A stretch of DNA of 59,907 bases from Thiotrichaceae bacterium (GCA_026989335.1 JALSJN010000051.1:1-59907), one strand, 5' to 3'; shown: positions 27,000-36,259, counted from the stretch's first letter. A program made the numbers and translations. Notes: generated by a model not told the origin, from the letters alone.

Positions 27000-27864
27000 A
27001 AAAGATGGTTTGTTTGCACTGTTAGTTACCTTTATCTGGGGCATTAATTTCTCAGTGATTAAACTGGGCTTGGGCACGATGGATCCTTTTTTATTGGCGG
27101 CTTTAAGATTTTTATTGACGGCAATTCCTTTGGTGTTTTTTCTACCGAGGCCAGAGGTAAAGTTTATTTGGGTGGCAGTTTACGGATTGTTATTCGGTGT
27201 TGGTTTATGGGGAATGGTTAATCTGGGGATTCGTTTAGGTGCATCGCCGGGCGTGGCATCGCTGTTATTACAGCTAAGTGCCTATTTTACGATTATCTTT
27301 GGTTATTTCTTTTTTGCTGAAAAGCTTAATCGTTATCAGATATTAGCGATGCTGATTTCTCTTTCAGGTTTGTTGTTATTGATATTTTCAAATAACGAGT
27401 CATCCAATTTATTTGCTTTATTGCTAGTTATTGTGGGCGCATTTTCGATGGGGTTGAGCAATGTAATGATTAAAAAGTTATCACCCAAAAATGTCTTTTC
27501 ATTTATGGCGTGGTCGAGCTTATTCTCACCTCTCCCGTTATTGCTATTGGCAGAGCTTACAGATAAGCAATTTTCACTGATTACAGCATTAAAGGGCATT
27601 GATGGTTGGGCGATATTTTCCATTTTATTTCAGGTTTATATAACAACGCTATTTGCTTATTGGGTGTGGAATAATCTATTGAAAAAATATCCAATCTCAA
27701 CCGTTGCCCCTACGTCACTTTTGGTTCCTGTTTTTGGTTTTATCGCATCAGTAGTTATTTTTAACGAAGAGATTAGCGTTATAAAACTCAGTTCGTCAGG
27801 GCTAATATTATTAGGGTTAGTCATTTTTGTGATGAGCGCTAGGCTAAAAGGTAAGCTGAAATAA
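26992..27864 (+). CDS. EamA/DMT-superfamily transporter
   Basis: 290 residues from the GTG at 26992, which has AGGGG eight bases upstream; GTG at 26983 is in frame but worse placed. About ten transmembrane helices occur as two EamA repeats (first with F-I-W-G-I-N-F-S-V-I-K, second starting near residue 140). Members export or import amino acids and metabolites. It overlaps phzF by 8 bases and is followed 11 bases later by the aminotransferase. A second exporter in the same operon suggests a secreted product or removal of a toxic amine (inference). Confidence 0.88.
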   Translation: MTKKDGLFALLVTFIWGINFSVIKLGLGTMDPFLLAALRFLLTAIPLVFFLPRPEVKFIWVAVYGLLFGVGLWGMVNLGIRLGASPGVASLLLQLSAYFTIIFGYFFFAEKLNRYQILAMLISLSGLLLLIFSNNESSNLFALLLVIVGAFSMGLSNVMIKKLSPKNVFSFMAWSSLFSPLPLLLLAELTDKQFSLITALKGIDGWAIFSILFQVYITTLFAYWVWNNLLKKYPISTVAPTSLLVPVFGFIASVVIFNEEISVIKLSSSGLILLGLVIFVMSARLKGKLK

Positions 27865-27875
27865 GGAGAGTGACT

Positions 27876-29066
27876 ATGGAAAATCTACTGTCAAAACGTA
27901 TTAAAAATGTACCTGAGTCGTTTATCCGGCGTATTTTAAAAGTCTCCAGTCAGCCTGATGTGATTTCATTTGCAGGAGGCTTGCCGAGTGCGGACTTATT
28001 TCCTATTAGCGCATTAGAAGAGGCGAGTTATAAGGTTTTAAAAAATAACGGGAAACAGGCATTGCAGTATGCCAATAGTGAAGGCGACAGCCAATTAAGG
28101 AATTGGATTGCTCAGCGCTACAAAGATAAACAGGGTTTAGAAATTTCACCAGAGAATATTTTAATCACTAACGGCTCCCAACAAGCATTGGATTTATTGG
28201 GTAAGGTTTTACTCGACAAAGGTGATTCGATCGTTATCGAAAACCCTGGTTATTTGGGGGCAATTCAGGCGTTTTCATTGTATCAACCCGTGATGCAAAC
28301 TGTTGCAGTTGATAATCAGGGGATGAATATTGCTGCTTTGGAACACGCATTAAATACGCACAAACCCAAGCTGGTTTACACCGTGCCAAATTTTCAAAAC
28401 CCTACGGGGATTTCTTATTCTCAAAGTAATAGGGAGGCTGTAGCAAATCTCGTCTCTAGCTTTGATACATTGCTGATCCAAGATGACCCCTATGGTGAGT
28501 TGCGTTTTAGCGGTAAAGCAAAAAGTAACTTTATGGCGTTTCTGCCAGAACAAACCATATTGCTCGGTTCGTTCTCAAAAATCATAACCCCGTCATTTAG
28601 ACTCGGCTGGATTGTTGCGCCTAAGTGGTTAATGAAGCCTTTAGTGATTGCTAAACAGGCAGCTGACTTGCACACCAACTATTTCTCACAGCGCGTGATT
28701 GTTCAATATTTAGAAGATAACCCTATTGATGAACATGTTGAGAAAATTATTCAATTCTATGCAAAACAAAAACAAGCCATGGTGCAGGCGATTGAAAAAT
28801 ACTTCCCTAAAGATATTGATGTGGCTGAATCAGAAGGCGGTATGTTTATCTGGGTGACCTTGCCTAAGTCGATATCGTCGATGGAGTTATTTGATAAAGC
28901 GATAAAGAAAAAAGTAGCCTTTGTGCCGGGAAACCCTTTTTATGTGGGGGATGAGGTAAAGCAAAACACTTTGCGATTAAGCTACGTGACGATGGATGAA
29001 GTTGCCATCGAAGAGGGTATTAAGTGCTTGGGTGGCTGTATCAATGACTTGATTAAGTCTTTATAA
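27876..29066 (+). CDS. PLP-dependent aminotransferase (class I/II, 2-aminoadipate type)
   Basis: 396 residues from the ATG at 27876, with AAGGAG seven bases upstream. Fold-type-I aminotransferase: V-I-S-F-A-G-G-L-P entry, G-S-Q-Q-A-L-D-L, P-N-F-Q-N-P-T-G, and the Schiff-base lysine in G-S-F-S-K-I-I-T-P-S-F-R-L-G-W. The pattern is that of LysN/2-aminoadipate and MocR-related transaminases, so it is also kin to the regulator upstream. Substrate unknown. pdxJ follows after 23 bases. Confidence 0.92.
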   Translation: MENLLSKRIKNVPESFIRRILKVSSQPDVISFAGGLPSADLFPISALEEASYKVLKNNGKQALQYANSEGDSQLRNWIAQRYKDKQGLEISPENILITNGSQQALDLLGKVLLDKGDSIVIENPGYLGAIQAFSLYQPVMQTVAVDNQGMNIAALEHALNTHKPKLVYTVPNFQNPTGISYSQSNREAVANLVSSFDTLLIQDDPYGELRFSGKAKSNFMAFLPEQTILLGSFSKIITPSFRLGWIVAPKWLMKPLVIAKQAADLHTNYFSQRVIVQYLEDNPIDEHVEKIIQFYAKQKQAMVQAIEKYFPKDIDVAESEGGMFIWVTLPKSISSMELFDKAIKKKVAFVPGNPFYVGDEVKQNTLRLSYVTMDEVAIEEGIKCLGGCINDLIKSL

Positions 29067-29089
29067 AATAAAGGTAAAAACGATGACTA

Positions 29090-29809
29090 TTGTTAAGTGT
29101 AAATCTCAATAAAATTGCTTTATTGAGAAACTCAAGAGGGCGTGACTACCCAAGTGTGATTGAGTTTGCTGAAAAGTTTATTGCCTTGGGTGTGCAGGGA
29201 ATAACCATTCACCCGCGAGACGATGAGCGTCATATCACTCGCCAAGATGCTTATGATTTGGCTGAGCTTTTAGCCAATAAATCAGGTGTTGAACTTAATA
29301 TCGAAGGCTACCCATCAGCTGATTTTTTAAAACTGGTACACGAGCTAAAACCTACGCAATGCACTCTCGTGCCAGATAGTCCTGATCAGTTAACATCGGA
29401 TCACGGTTGGGATTTAAATCAGCACAGTGGTTTCTTATTGAATATATGTCAGGCTTTGAATGAAACTAATATTCGTAGTGCGCTTTTTCTTGATCCTGAT
29501 ATTCAACAAATTAAGCAAGTTGCTGATACTACAGCACAGCGTATTGAGCTTTATACAGAGTTATATGCAAATACGTACGGTTCTGCTAATCACCAAACCG
29601 TCTTTACAGAGTATAAAAAGGCAGTTGAACTTGCGCAGTCATTAGGCATTGCTGTGAATGCGGGGCATGATTTAGATTTATCGAATCTACAAAAATTCTT
29701 AACCATTGGCAATATTTTAGAAGTGTCTATTGGTCATGCCTTAACGATTGAATCAATCGAACAAGGGATGAAATCAGTAGTTGCTAGTTATTTGAAAATA
29801 TGCCAATAA
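29090..29809 (+). CDS. pdxJ: Pyridoxine 5'-phosphate synthase
   Basis: 239 residues. Ring-closing enzyme of de novo vitamin B6 synthesis, joining 3-amino-2-oxopropyl phosphate and deoxyxylulose 5-phosphate. Recognised by V-N-L-N-K-I-A-L-L-R-N-S-R-G, the phosphate-binding H-P-R-D-D-E-R-H-I-T, N-A-G-H-D-L and the I-G-H-A-L end motif. The frame opens only at TTG 29090, because a TGA lies two codons upstream; an ATG at 29083 is in another frame. H-P-R-D-x-R differs from the H-L-R-E-D-R-R form of E. coli PdxJ, so this copy may be a second, horizontally acquired gene. Its place at the end of a MocR-linked operon ties it to local PLP demand. Confidence 0.88.
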   Translation: MLSVNLNKIALLRNSRGRDYPSVIEFAEKFIALGVQGITIHPRDDERHITRQDAYDLAELLANKSGVELNIEGYPSADFLKLVHELKPTQCTLVPDSPDQLTSDHGWDLNQHSGFLLNICQALNETNIRSALFLDPDIQQIKQVADTTAQRIELYTELYANTYGSANHQTVFTEYKKAVELAQSLGIAVNAGHDLDLSNLQKFLTIGNILEVSIGHALTIESIEQGMKSVVASYLKICQ

Positions 29810-29892
29810 ATCATCACAGGCTGGTATCGCTAAAGTAGTGCCGCTTATGTTAAGCTAAGCTCCTTTTTGTATGTTTGGAATTTTTTGCCTGA

Positions 29893-31194
29893 ATGAGTCA
29901 ACCCTTACGCGTACCAGCCACACAGCACGGCCTTAACTCGAGAGAAATCGACAAAAAAGCACGTTCAATTCTGCAAGCACTTACGGATGCAGGCTATGAA
30001 GCTTATTTAGTCGGCGGTGCAGTGCGTGATTTATTATTAAACAAACACCCTAAAGATTTTGATATTGCCACCAGTGCTACACCAGAGCAGGTTAAGCAAG
30101 TGCTCCCATCGACCCGTATTATTGGCCGCAGATTTCGGTTGGCGCATGTCCATTTTGGCCGTGAATATTTCGAAGTAGCAACCTTTCGCGCACCGCACGA
30201 TGAGACTGACAAAGGCCAGACGGGTGATCACGGGCGAATTATTCACGATAATGTTTACGGCACGGTTGAAGAGGATGCCTTGCGCCGCGACTTTAGCGTT
30301 AATGCCTTGTTTTATGATTTAGTGTCGGGCGATGTCCTTGATTTCGTGGGTGCGATGGATGATTTAGAAAAACGCCAGCTACGAATGATTGGCGATCCTG
30401 TTGTACGTTATCGAGAAGACCCCGTGCGAATGTTGCGTGCAGTGAGGTTTGCATCAAAACTAAATTTAACGATTGAGCCTGCATCCGAAGCCCCAATTAA
30501 AGAGCTTTCAGGTTTGTTAGGAAATATTGCACCTGCGCGCTTATTTGATGAGGTGTTAAAGCTATTTCATGGTGGGCAAGCACAAAAGACTTTGGATACT
30601 TTGCGTAAATATGATCTGTTTAAATGGTTATTCCCCTTAGCAGAAACGAGTTTGCTAGAGGATGAAGCAGGCGAATCTGATGATGCATCCTATACACGTT
30701 TGGTGGCTGCTGCGTTGAAAAACACCGATAAACGAATACGTGCGGGTAAGCCTGTAACTCCAGCATTTTTATTTGCGGTATTGCTATGGAAACGAGTGAA
30801 TGAAGGCTCTAAAATGTACAGCGAGTTGGGTAATCCGGAATTACAATCAGTACATTTAGCCGCAACAGATGCCTTTGCAGAGCAGGTTAAGGCATTATCC
30901 GTACCTAGACGGTTTAGTAATATGACTCGTGAAATCTGGACGATGCAAGGGCGTTTTCAATTTAAAAATATGCGTCGCGTAACAGGTTTTATGGAGCATA
31001 GGCGCTTTCGAGCCGCTTATGATTTTATGTGCTTACGGGCGCATGCGGGCGAGATAGACCCCTATGAATGTGAGTGGTGGACTTTAATACAAGAGGTTGA
31101 TGAGTCTGAAAAGCTGGCAATGTGTCAGGCGGCGCTATCCCAAGGGAATAATAAAAGCCGTGGTCGTACTAGACGACGTAAAAAAAATAGTTAA
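29893..31194 (+). CDS. pcnB: Poly(A) polymerase I
   Basis: 433 residues. The nucleotidyltransferase domain of the tRNA-CCA/PAP family has the L-V-G-G-A-V-R-D-L-L-L motif and catalytic D-F-D-I-A-T. The R-R-F-R-L-A-H-V-H-F-G signature of PcnB, rather than CCA-adding enzyme, is present. A basic C-terminal tail (R-G-R-T-R-R-R-K-K) is typical. It adds 3' poly(A) that promotes RNA decay. The next gene starts at the base after its stop, so it is co-transcribed with folK-panB-panC, a common gammaproteobacterial order. Confidence 0.95.
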   Translation: MSQPLRVPATQHGLNSREIDKKARSILQALTDAGYEAYLVGGAVRDLLLNKHPKDFDIATSATPEQVKQVLPSTRIIGRRFRLAHVHFGREYFEVATFRAPHDETDKGQTGDHGRIIHDNVYGTVEEDALRRDFSVNALFYDLVSGDVLDFVGAMDDLEKRQLRMIGDPVVRYREDPVRMLRAVRFASKLNLTIEPASEAPIKELSGLLGNIAPARLFDEVLKLFHGGQAQKTLDTLRKYDLFKWLFPLAETSLLEDEAGESDDASYTRLVAAALKNTDKRIRAGKPVTPAFLFAVLLWKRVNEGSKMYSELGNPELQSVHLAATDAFAEQVKALSVPRRFSNMTREIWTMQGRFQFKNMRRVTGFMEHRRFRAAYDFMCLRAHAGEIDPYECEWWTLIQEVDESEKLAMCQAALSQGNNKSRGRTRRRKKNS

Positions 31195-31752
31195 ATGAGT
31201 GTGCAACAGCAACGGGCTGATAGTGCTAAAGATGAAGGCGAGAAAGATATTTGTTATGTGGCACTGGGGAGTAATTTAGGTGACTCAGAGGCTTATTTGA
31301 ATAAAGCGATTACAGCATTACGGTCATCACCTTTAATAAATCAGCTTAACGTATCCCCGTTTTATCAAAGTAAACCACATGGGCCACAAGATCAGCCAGA
31401 TTATCTCAATGCAGTTGTTCGTTTTATAACTACTTATCAAGCAAAGCCGTTATTAGATTTTTTGCAAAGTATTGAAAATGATAATCAACGCACCCGAAAA
31501 GGCGTAGTTCGTTGGGGCGCAAGAACCTTGGATTTAGACTTATTATTTTATGGTGATGCGGTGATTAACACCAAACGTTTAACTGTGCCTCACCCAAGAA
31601 TATGTGAGCGTGCTTTTGTTTTGTTGCCCTTGAATGATTTGCGAGCAGATTTACAAGTTGACTTGAAAAAAAGTGCAAGTATCACTATAAAGTCCTGTAT
31701 TGATGCTCTGCCAAAATCGGCGCTAAAGGATATTTCTCTCTACCACGGTTAA
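31195..31752 (+). CDS. folK: 2-Amino-4-hydroxy-6-hydroxymethyldihydropteridine pyrophosphokinase
   Basis: 185 residues. Transfers pyrophosphate from ATP to the pterin alcohol in folate synthesis. Shows Y-V-A-L-G-S-N-L-G-D, the pterin-binding R-W-G-A-R-T-L-D-L-D-L-L-F-Y-G and P-H-P-R-I-C-E-R-A-F-V-L-L-P-L. It has about 20 extra residues before the conserved start. No gap to pcnB; panB starts 7 bases after. Confidence 0.95.
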   Translation: MSVQQQRADSAKDEGEKDICYVALGSNLGDSEAYLNKAITALRSSPLINQLNVSPFYQSKPHGPQDQPDYLNAVVRFITTYQAKPLLDFLQSIENDNQRTRKGVVRWGARTLDLDLLFYGDAVINTKRLTVPHPRICERAFVLLPLNDLRADLQVDLKKSASITIKSCIDALPKSALKDISLYHG

Positions 31753-31759
31753 AAATATT

Positions 31760-32557
31760 ATGACTAAACGCATTACCGTTAAAACGCTTCGCAGTATGAA
31801 GCAAAACAGTGAAAAAATTGTTTTATTGACCGCTTACGATGCCAGTTTTGCACGGGTCATTGATGAGCAAGGTGTGGATGTTATTTTGGTAGGTGATTCT
31901 CTTGGTATGGTGATGCAAGGGCATGATTCAACTGTGCCAGTTCGAGTTGATGATATTATTTATCATTCAAAATCGGTTGTACCTCAATGTAAAAGAGCAA
32001 TGGTAATGGCTGATTTGCCCTTTATGAGTTATACCAATCCAAATCAAGCGATTAAAAATGCCGCAAGGTTGATGCAAGAAGGCTTAGCACATATTGTAAA
32101 ACTAGAAGGTGGTGAGGCGCAATTAGAAACAGTTAGGCATATGACACGACATGGCGTGCCTGTCTGTGCGCATTTAGGTTTAACGCCGCAAACCGTGCAT
32201 AAATTAGGTGGTTATAGAGTGCAGGGTCGTGAAGAGGATTCTGCAAAACAAATGCGGACAGATGCTTTAGCGTTACAAGATGCGGGTGCTGATGCGGTAG
32301 TTTTGGAGTGTGTGCCGGTTGATTTAGCAGAAAAAATCACCCATGAGTTAGAAATTCCAACCATTGGTATTGGTGCTGGGCGAGTCTGTGACGGTCAGGT
32401 ACTGGTTTTACAAGATATGATTGGTATTTCCTCACTCGCACCCAAGTTTACTGCTAATTTTTTGGTCGATGGACGAAATATTCCTGAAGCCATTAAAGCC
32501 TATACGCAAGCGGTTCGGGACGAATCTTTCCCTGCAGATGAGCAATGCTTTTTTTGA
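31760..32557 (+). CDS. panB: 3-Methyl-2-oxobutanoate hydroxymethyltransferase
   Basis: 265 residues. First step of pantothenate synthesis, adding a hydroxymethyl group from methylene-tetrahydrofolate to ketoisovalerate. TIM-barrel signatures are L-T-A-Y-D-A-S-F-A, D-S-L-G-M-V-M-Q-G-H-D-S-T, metal and substrate residues in K-L-E-G-G, and G-I-G-A-G-R-V-C-D-G-Q-V-L-V. Paired with panC 39 bases downstream. Confidence 0.97.
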   Translation: MTKRITVKTLRSMKQNSEKIVLLTAYDASFARVIDEQGVDVILVGDSLGMVMQGHDSTVPVRVDDIIYHSKSVVPQCKRAMVMADLPFMSYTNPNQAIKNAARLMQEGLAHIVKLEGGEAQLETVRHMTRHGVPVCAHLGLTPQTVHKLGGYRVQGREEDSAKQMRTDALALQDAGADAVVLECVPVDLAEKITHELEIPTIGIGAGRVCDGQVLVLQDMIGISSLAPKFTANFLVDGRNIPEAIKAYTQAVRDESFPADEQCFF

Positions 32558-32596
32558 TGCTTCTATCTTTTCGTAAAAAATGAGGTTTGTAAGAGC

Positions 32597-33448
32597 ATGA
32601 TTCAAGCACACGATAAAGATGAGCTACGCATTGTAATGAGGGGCTTTCGAGCAAATGCCGAAACAACGGCGTTTGTGCCAACGCTCGGTAATTTACACGA
32701 TGGTCATTTATCTCTGGTACGTAAAGCTAAAGAAGTCGCTGATAGAGTGGTCGTGTCGATATTTTTAAACCCTGCACAGTTTGATAAACCAGAAGATTTG
32801 GCGAGCTACCCAAAAACACTTGAGAATGATTTGGTGTTATTAAAACAAGAAAATGTTGATTTGGTTTTTTTACCGAGTTCCGCTGAAATGTATCCCGAAG
32901 GCGGAACAACCCGAGTAGAAGTCGATGGCATTAGTGATATTTTAGAAGGGGATTCGCGCCCCGGCCACTTCTCGGGGGTTGCAACAATCGTTGCTAAATT
33001 ATTTAATCTAGTGCAACCGGATATTTCTATATTTGGTGAAAAAGATTACCAACAGTTAATGTTGATTCGTCGCATGGCAAAAGATTTAGATTTTGGGATT
33101 GAAATAATATCGGCACCGACAGCTCGCGAAAAAAGCGGACTGGCGATGAGTTCCCGAAATAACTATCTTAATAAAGAGCAGAGAGAAATAGTTGCGCCTC
33201 ATCTGTATGAAACTCTTCAAGAAATAAAAAGCCAAGTCATCAGTACTAAAGCGTTAAACTATTCTGAATTACAAAAATCTGTCGCTGAAGACTTGAATAA
33301 AATTGGCTTTAAAACAGATTATATAGAAATTCGTAATGCCGCTGATTTATCGATTGCGACGCAGAGCGATAATGAATTGGTCGTATTAGCATCCGCATGG
33401 TTAGGCAAGGCACGTTTAATTGATAACTTAAGAATAAGTATTAATTAG
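32597..33448 (+). CDS. panC: Pantothenate synthetase (pantoate-beta-alanine ligase)
   Basis: 283 residues. ATP-dependent ligation of pantoate and beta-alanine. The HIGH-type nucleotide motif appears as P-T-L-G-N-L-H-D-G-H-L-S-L, where most enzymes have M-G-A-L-H-x-G-H. The F-G-E-K-D-Y-Q-Q-L motif and the KMSKS-like A-M-S-S-R-N-N-Y-L segment are present. Last gene of pcnB-folK-panB-panC. Its stop codon TAG abuts the end of a miniature repeat element. Confidence 0.96.
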   Translation: MIQAHDKDELRIVMRGFRANAETTAFVPTLGNLHDGHLSLVRKAKEVADRVVVSIFLNPAQFDKPEDLASYPKTLENDLVLLKQENVDLVFLPSSAEMYPEGGTTRVEVDGISDILEGDSRPGHFSGVATIVAKLFNLVQPDISIFGEKDYQQLMLIRRMAKDLDFGIEIISAPTAREKSGLAMSSRNNYLNKEQREIVAPHLYETLQEIKSQVISTKALNYSELQKSVAEDLNKIGFKTDYIEIRNAADLSIATQSDNELVVLASAWLGKARLIDNLRISIN

Positions 33449-33483
33449 AGACCTTTGCACCAGTCAGAAGCGAAAGAAAAATA
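33448..33483 (-). repeat. Partial copy (one end) of the GAGACCTTTGCAC miniature element
   Basis: Starting at the last base of the panC stop, the sequence follows the right end (minus-strand reading) of the complete element at 37608-37724: GAGACCTTTGCAC, then AGTC and the stretch GCGAAAGAAAAAT. The match ends after about 36 bases and no second end follows, so this is a remnant. Confidence 0.7.
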
Positions 33484-33558
33484 ATAAGTAAATTATTCGT
33501 TGATTGATGTGTGGAAAATTCCATTGTTTACCCTTTTCGGTAGATCGTCGTATCTGTG

Positions 33559-33577
33559 TAACAAATCTATAACATTT
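33559..33577 (+). repeat. 19-bp repeat, copy 1 (upstream of the TonB-dependent receptor)
   Basis: TAACAAATCTATAACATTT is identical to 37546-37564. Internally it is two TAACA half-sites 11 bp apart, with a further ATTACA 11 bp later in this copy. An 11-bp direct period is the layout of OmpR/PhoB-family binding sites. It lies 78-96 bases upstream of the receptor gene start, a position suited to regulation. The regulator is unknown. Confidence 0.6.
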
Positions 33578-33654
33578 TATTACATAGCCCTTTTTCCGTT
33601 CTGGTATTATCTCTTCATTAAATAAATTTATATATTGTTTTTTAGAGGAGAGAA

Positions 33655-35763
33655 ATGAAATACCTTAAAATATTAGTAACTCTAGGGCTGTCAAGTTTGC
33701 CTGTTTATACAAGTGCCGAAGTTGTTTCAGACAGTATTGAGCTAGACATTATAGAAGTAGAAGCAAGCGTAGAAGCTACACCGCAAGTTGCTGTTGCTGA
33801 TATTAAAAGTGATGCTGCTTATGCTGGTGATACGGTTTTTCAAAAAGAGGGTTATTTAAAAGCGGCTCCGATGCAAAAGCAAATAAGTGGCAAGCGTGCA
33901 TTACAGGTAGCTGGAAGTAACGGTGACCCGGTTAAAGCACTAAAAACTTTTGCAGGTGTAGCCAGTTCTAATAATGATAGCAGTGCAGAGATTTATATTC
34001 ATGGTTCAAAACCGCGTGAAACACGGTTTAGCTTAAATCATTTTCCTGTCGGCTATTTATTTCACTTAGGGGGTATACATTCGGTTATCGCCCCTGAAAT
34101 GGTTGATCAAATTGATGCCTACCTTGGTGGTTTTGATGTAACTTATGGTGGTGCTATGGGGGCAATTGTCGATATCACACCAAAGTATCCAACGGGGACA
34201 GGTGAGGGGCGTGTTCATATTGGTTTATATGATGCTGACTTTGCTTACGATGCAAAGCTAGGGAAAAATACTAATCTCTTTATTGGCGGCAGACGTTCTT
34301 ATTTAGATTTGATTGCTGATAAGTTACTCGATAAATTTAGTGAAGATGAGGATGACAAACGTAAACACACTGAGGTTACTTTGTACCCACAGTTTTATGA
34401 TGGGCAAATGATTCTGTCTCATCAAAAAGGGGATAATATTTTCTCACTTGAAGCTGTTATGGCTCAAGATCAGCTAAAAGTTAATGATACTTATAATATT
34501 GAAAAAGACCCTGTGGCAATTGGTAAAGTTGATATAAAACAGCAGTCAAACACTGTGGGGGCTCGATGGGTTCATCTTGGTGATGATATTTCATCAAATA
34601 CTTTATTATATCGCTTATACAGCAAGCAAGATGCGAGCTTTTTTAATGCTGACTACTTTGTTGATACTGAAGTTGTAGAATACGGGTTATTCCATGAAAC
34701 GGTGAAGGAATATGATAAACATAAGGTCACCCTTGGTGGTGAATTTATTAATGTTCAAGCGCCCACAAAAGTAAAATCGAATGTACCTGCTACCAATGAC
34801 TTTGGCGATATTACGACCGGCGCTGAAGTTATTAGTCTTGATAAAACCTTTAAAGCCAATGAGCTTTCCTTATTTGCGCAAGATATATGGGATGTTACCC
34901 CAAGCAACCACTTACGTTATGGTTTAAGAGCATGGAAATCAGATTTTCAAAAGCTTGGTTCGGGGGTTGATCCTCGAGCTGCCTTTGTCCATGACTTTAG
35001 TGATGATTTTTCAGCGGCAGTTTCGGTGGGTAGGTACTCCCAACGACCATCCACGCTTACGATGATCAAAGGCTTTGGTAATCCCAAGATCAAAACGCAT
35101 GAAGTCTCAAATCATTACATGCTTAGTTTGCAAAAAACATTGTCTAAAAATTCATCAATTACAGTTGAGCCTTACTTTAAAACGTTTGAAAATTTAGCGA
35201 TCTCGGATGATTTAAATAATTATGAGGCAGTGGGTGAGGGCGAGGCCTATGGAACAGACATTACGTATAAGAAAAATATTAGCAACGCTGATGTTATGGT
35301 GGCTTACACGTATGTAAATGCTAAACGCCAACTCAATACCAATACGAAAAAACAATACAGCTTTGAGGGTGATATCCCACACACCTTACAAATAGGCGCA
35401 AATTATCAATTTGGTAAAAATTGGCGTTTATCAGCCAATGCAAAACTTGCTTCTGGCTCTCCCTACACGCCAATTGTTGGTACCGAGCCTTATACTTATG
35501 ACGGTAAACAGTACGTAAAACCCATTTATGGAAAGCCCTATTCTAAAAGACTTGGTGCTAATTTAGATCTTGATATACAGATTGGAAAAACCTTTAAATA
35601 CCGAAAGAAAAGAAGCTTAGAAGTTTATGCTGAATTAATGAATTTGAATGCACTCTTTAAGCCCAATGTTGCAGGTTTAAAATATAATGATAAGTACCAA
35701 GAAGATGGTACCTATAAACAGATTGGATTTTTGCCTTCCTTACATATGAATTATAAATTTTAA
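33655..35763 (+). CDS. TonB-dependent outer-membrane receptor
   Basis: 702 residues. The signal peptide ends near Ala21. A possible TonB box lies around residues 28-36 (L-D-I-I-E-V-E-A). A plug domain (about 75-175, with G-D-P-V-K-A-L-K-T-F-A-G-V and I-H-G-S-K-P-R-E-T-R-F) is followed by a 22-strand-type beta barrel ending in the C-terminal aromatic M-N-Y-K-F. AGAGGAGAGAA precedes the ATG. The substrate cannot be told from sequence. Its own ExbB, ExbD and TonB follow within 900 bases, so this is a dedicated uptake system and not merely a client of a housekeeping TonB. Confidence 0.92.
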   Translation: MKYLKILVTLGLSSLPVYTSAEVVSDSIELDIIEVEASVEATPQVAVADIKSDAAYAGDTVFQKEGYLKAAPMQKQISGKRALQVAGSNGDPVKALKTFAGVASSNNDSSAEIYIHGSKPRETRFSLNHFPVGYLFHLGGIHSVIAPEMVDQIDAYLGGFDVTYGGAMGAIVDITPKYPTGTGEGRVHIGLYDADFAYDAKLGKNTNLFIGGRRSYLDLIADKLLDKFSEDEDDKRKHTEVTLYPQFYDGQMILSHQKGDNIFSLEAVMAQDQLKVNDTYNIEKDPVAIGKVDIKQQSNTVGARWVHLGDDISSNTLLYRLYSKQDASFFNADYFVDTEVVEYGLFHETVKEYDKHKVTLGGEFINVQAPTKVKSNVPATNDFGDITTGAEVISLDKTFKANELSLFAQDIWDVTPSNHLRYGLRAWKSDFQKLGSGVDPRAAFVHDFSDDFSAAVSVGRYSQRPSTLTMIKGFGNPKIKTHEVSNHYMLSLQKTLSKNSSITVEPYFKTFENLAISDDLNNYEAVGEGEAYGTDITYKKNISNADVMVAYTYVNAKRQLNTNTKKQYSFEGDIPHTLQIGANYQFGKNWRLSANAKLASGSPYTPIVGTEPYTYDGKQYVKPIYGKPYSKRLGANLDLDIQIGKTFKYRKKRSLEVYAELMNLNALFKPNVAGLKYNDKYQEDGTYKQIGFLPSLHMNYKF

Positions 35764-35800
35764 CGAACTTCAAGGCTTAGCGCTTAAATAGAGAGAAATT

Positions 35801-36259
35801 ATGATAGATTTTTTAAAAGCTAATTTAGACTATGGGGTCTTTGGGGTTCTTGGCTTAATGAGTGTTATCGTTTTGTGGTTTGCCATAGAGCGATGGCTTT
35901 ATTATGTGCGCGTAAACACGAAAGACTTTGAAATCGAAGAGGAGTTACACATCGCACTAACTAGGGGTTTAACGACTTTGTCTTCTATTGGTGTTAATGC
36001 GCCTTATATTGGTTTATTGGGTACGGTTTTAGGTATTTTAATCACTTTTAATGATCTTGGTAACGGTGGCGAGATAGATACCAACAATATTATGCTGGGG
36101 CTTTCGTTAGCACTAAAAGCGACTGCGGGTGGACTCGTTGTAGCGATTCCGGCAATTATGATTTATAACGCTTTACTAAGAAAAGTCGATGTGATTTCAG
36201 CACGTTGGAAGAAAGAACAGCATATTGCAACACATGCTTTATCAATCAATAAGATTTGA
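35801..36259 (+). CDS. exbB: ExbB-type proton channel subunit (MotA/TolQ/ExbB family), short form
   Basis: 152 residues, short against about 240 for E. coli ExbB. TM1 (about 12-32), a reduced cytoplasmic loop, then TM2-TM3 with the family pattern A-P-Y-I-G-L-L-G-T-V-L-G-I and A-L-K-A-T-A-G-G-L-V-V-A-I-P. The short form resembles ExbB2-type proteins. It forms the proton channel that energises TonB. AGAGAGAAATT precedes the ATG; the end overlaps exbD. Confidence 0.92.
   Translation: MIDFLKANLDYGVFGVLGLMSVIVLWFAIERWLYYVRVNTKDFEIEEELHIALTRGLTTLSSIGVNAPYIGLLGTVLGILITFNDLGNGGEIDTNNIMLGLSLALKATAGGLVVAIPAIMIYNALLRKVDVISARWKKEQHIATHALSINKI

Noticed and set aside
33559-33577. Zur or Fur box upstream of the TonB receptor
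   Set aside because: TATAACATTT resembles half of a Zur palindrome, but the other half is absent and the site is a direct repeat with an 11-bp period; no Fur-like GATAAT pattern is seen.
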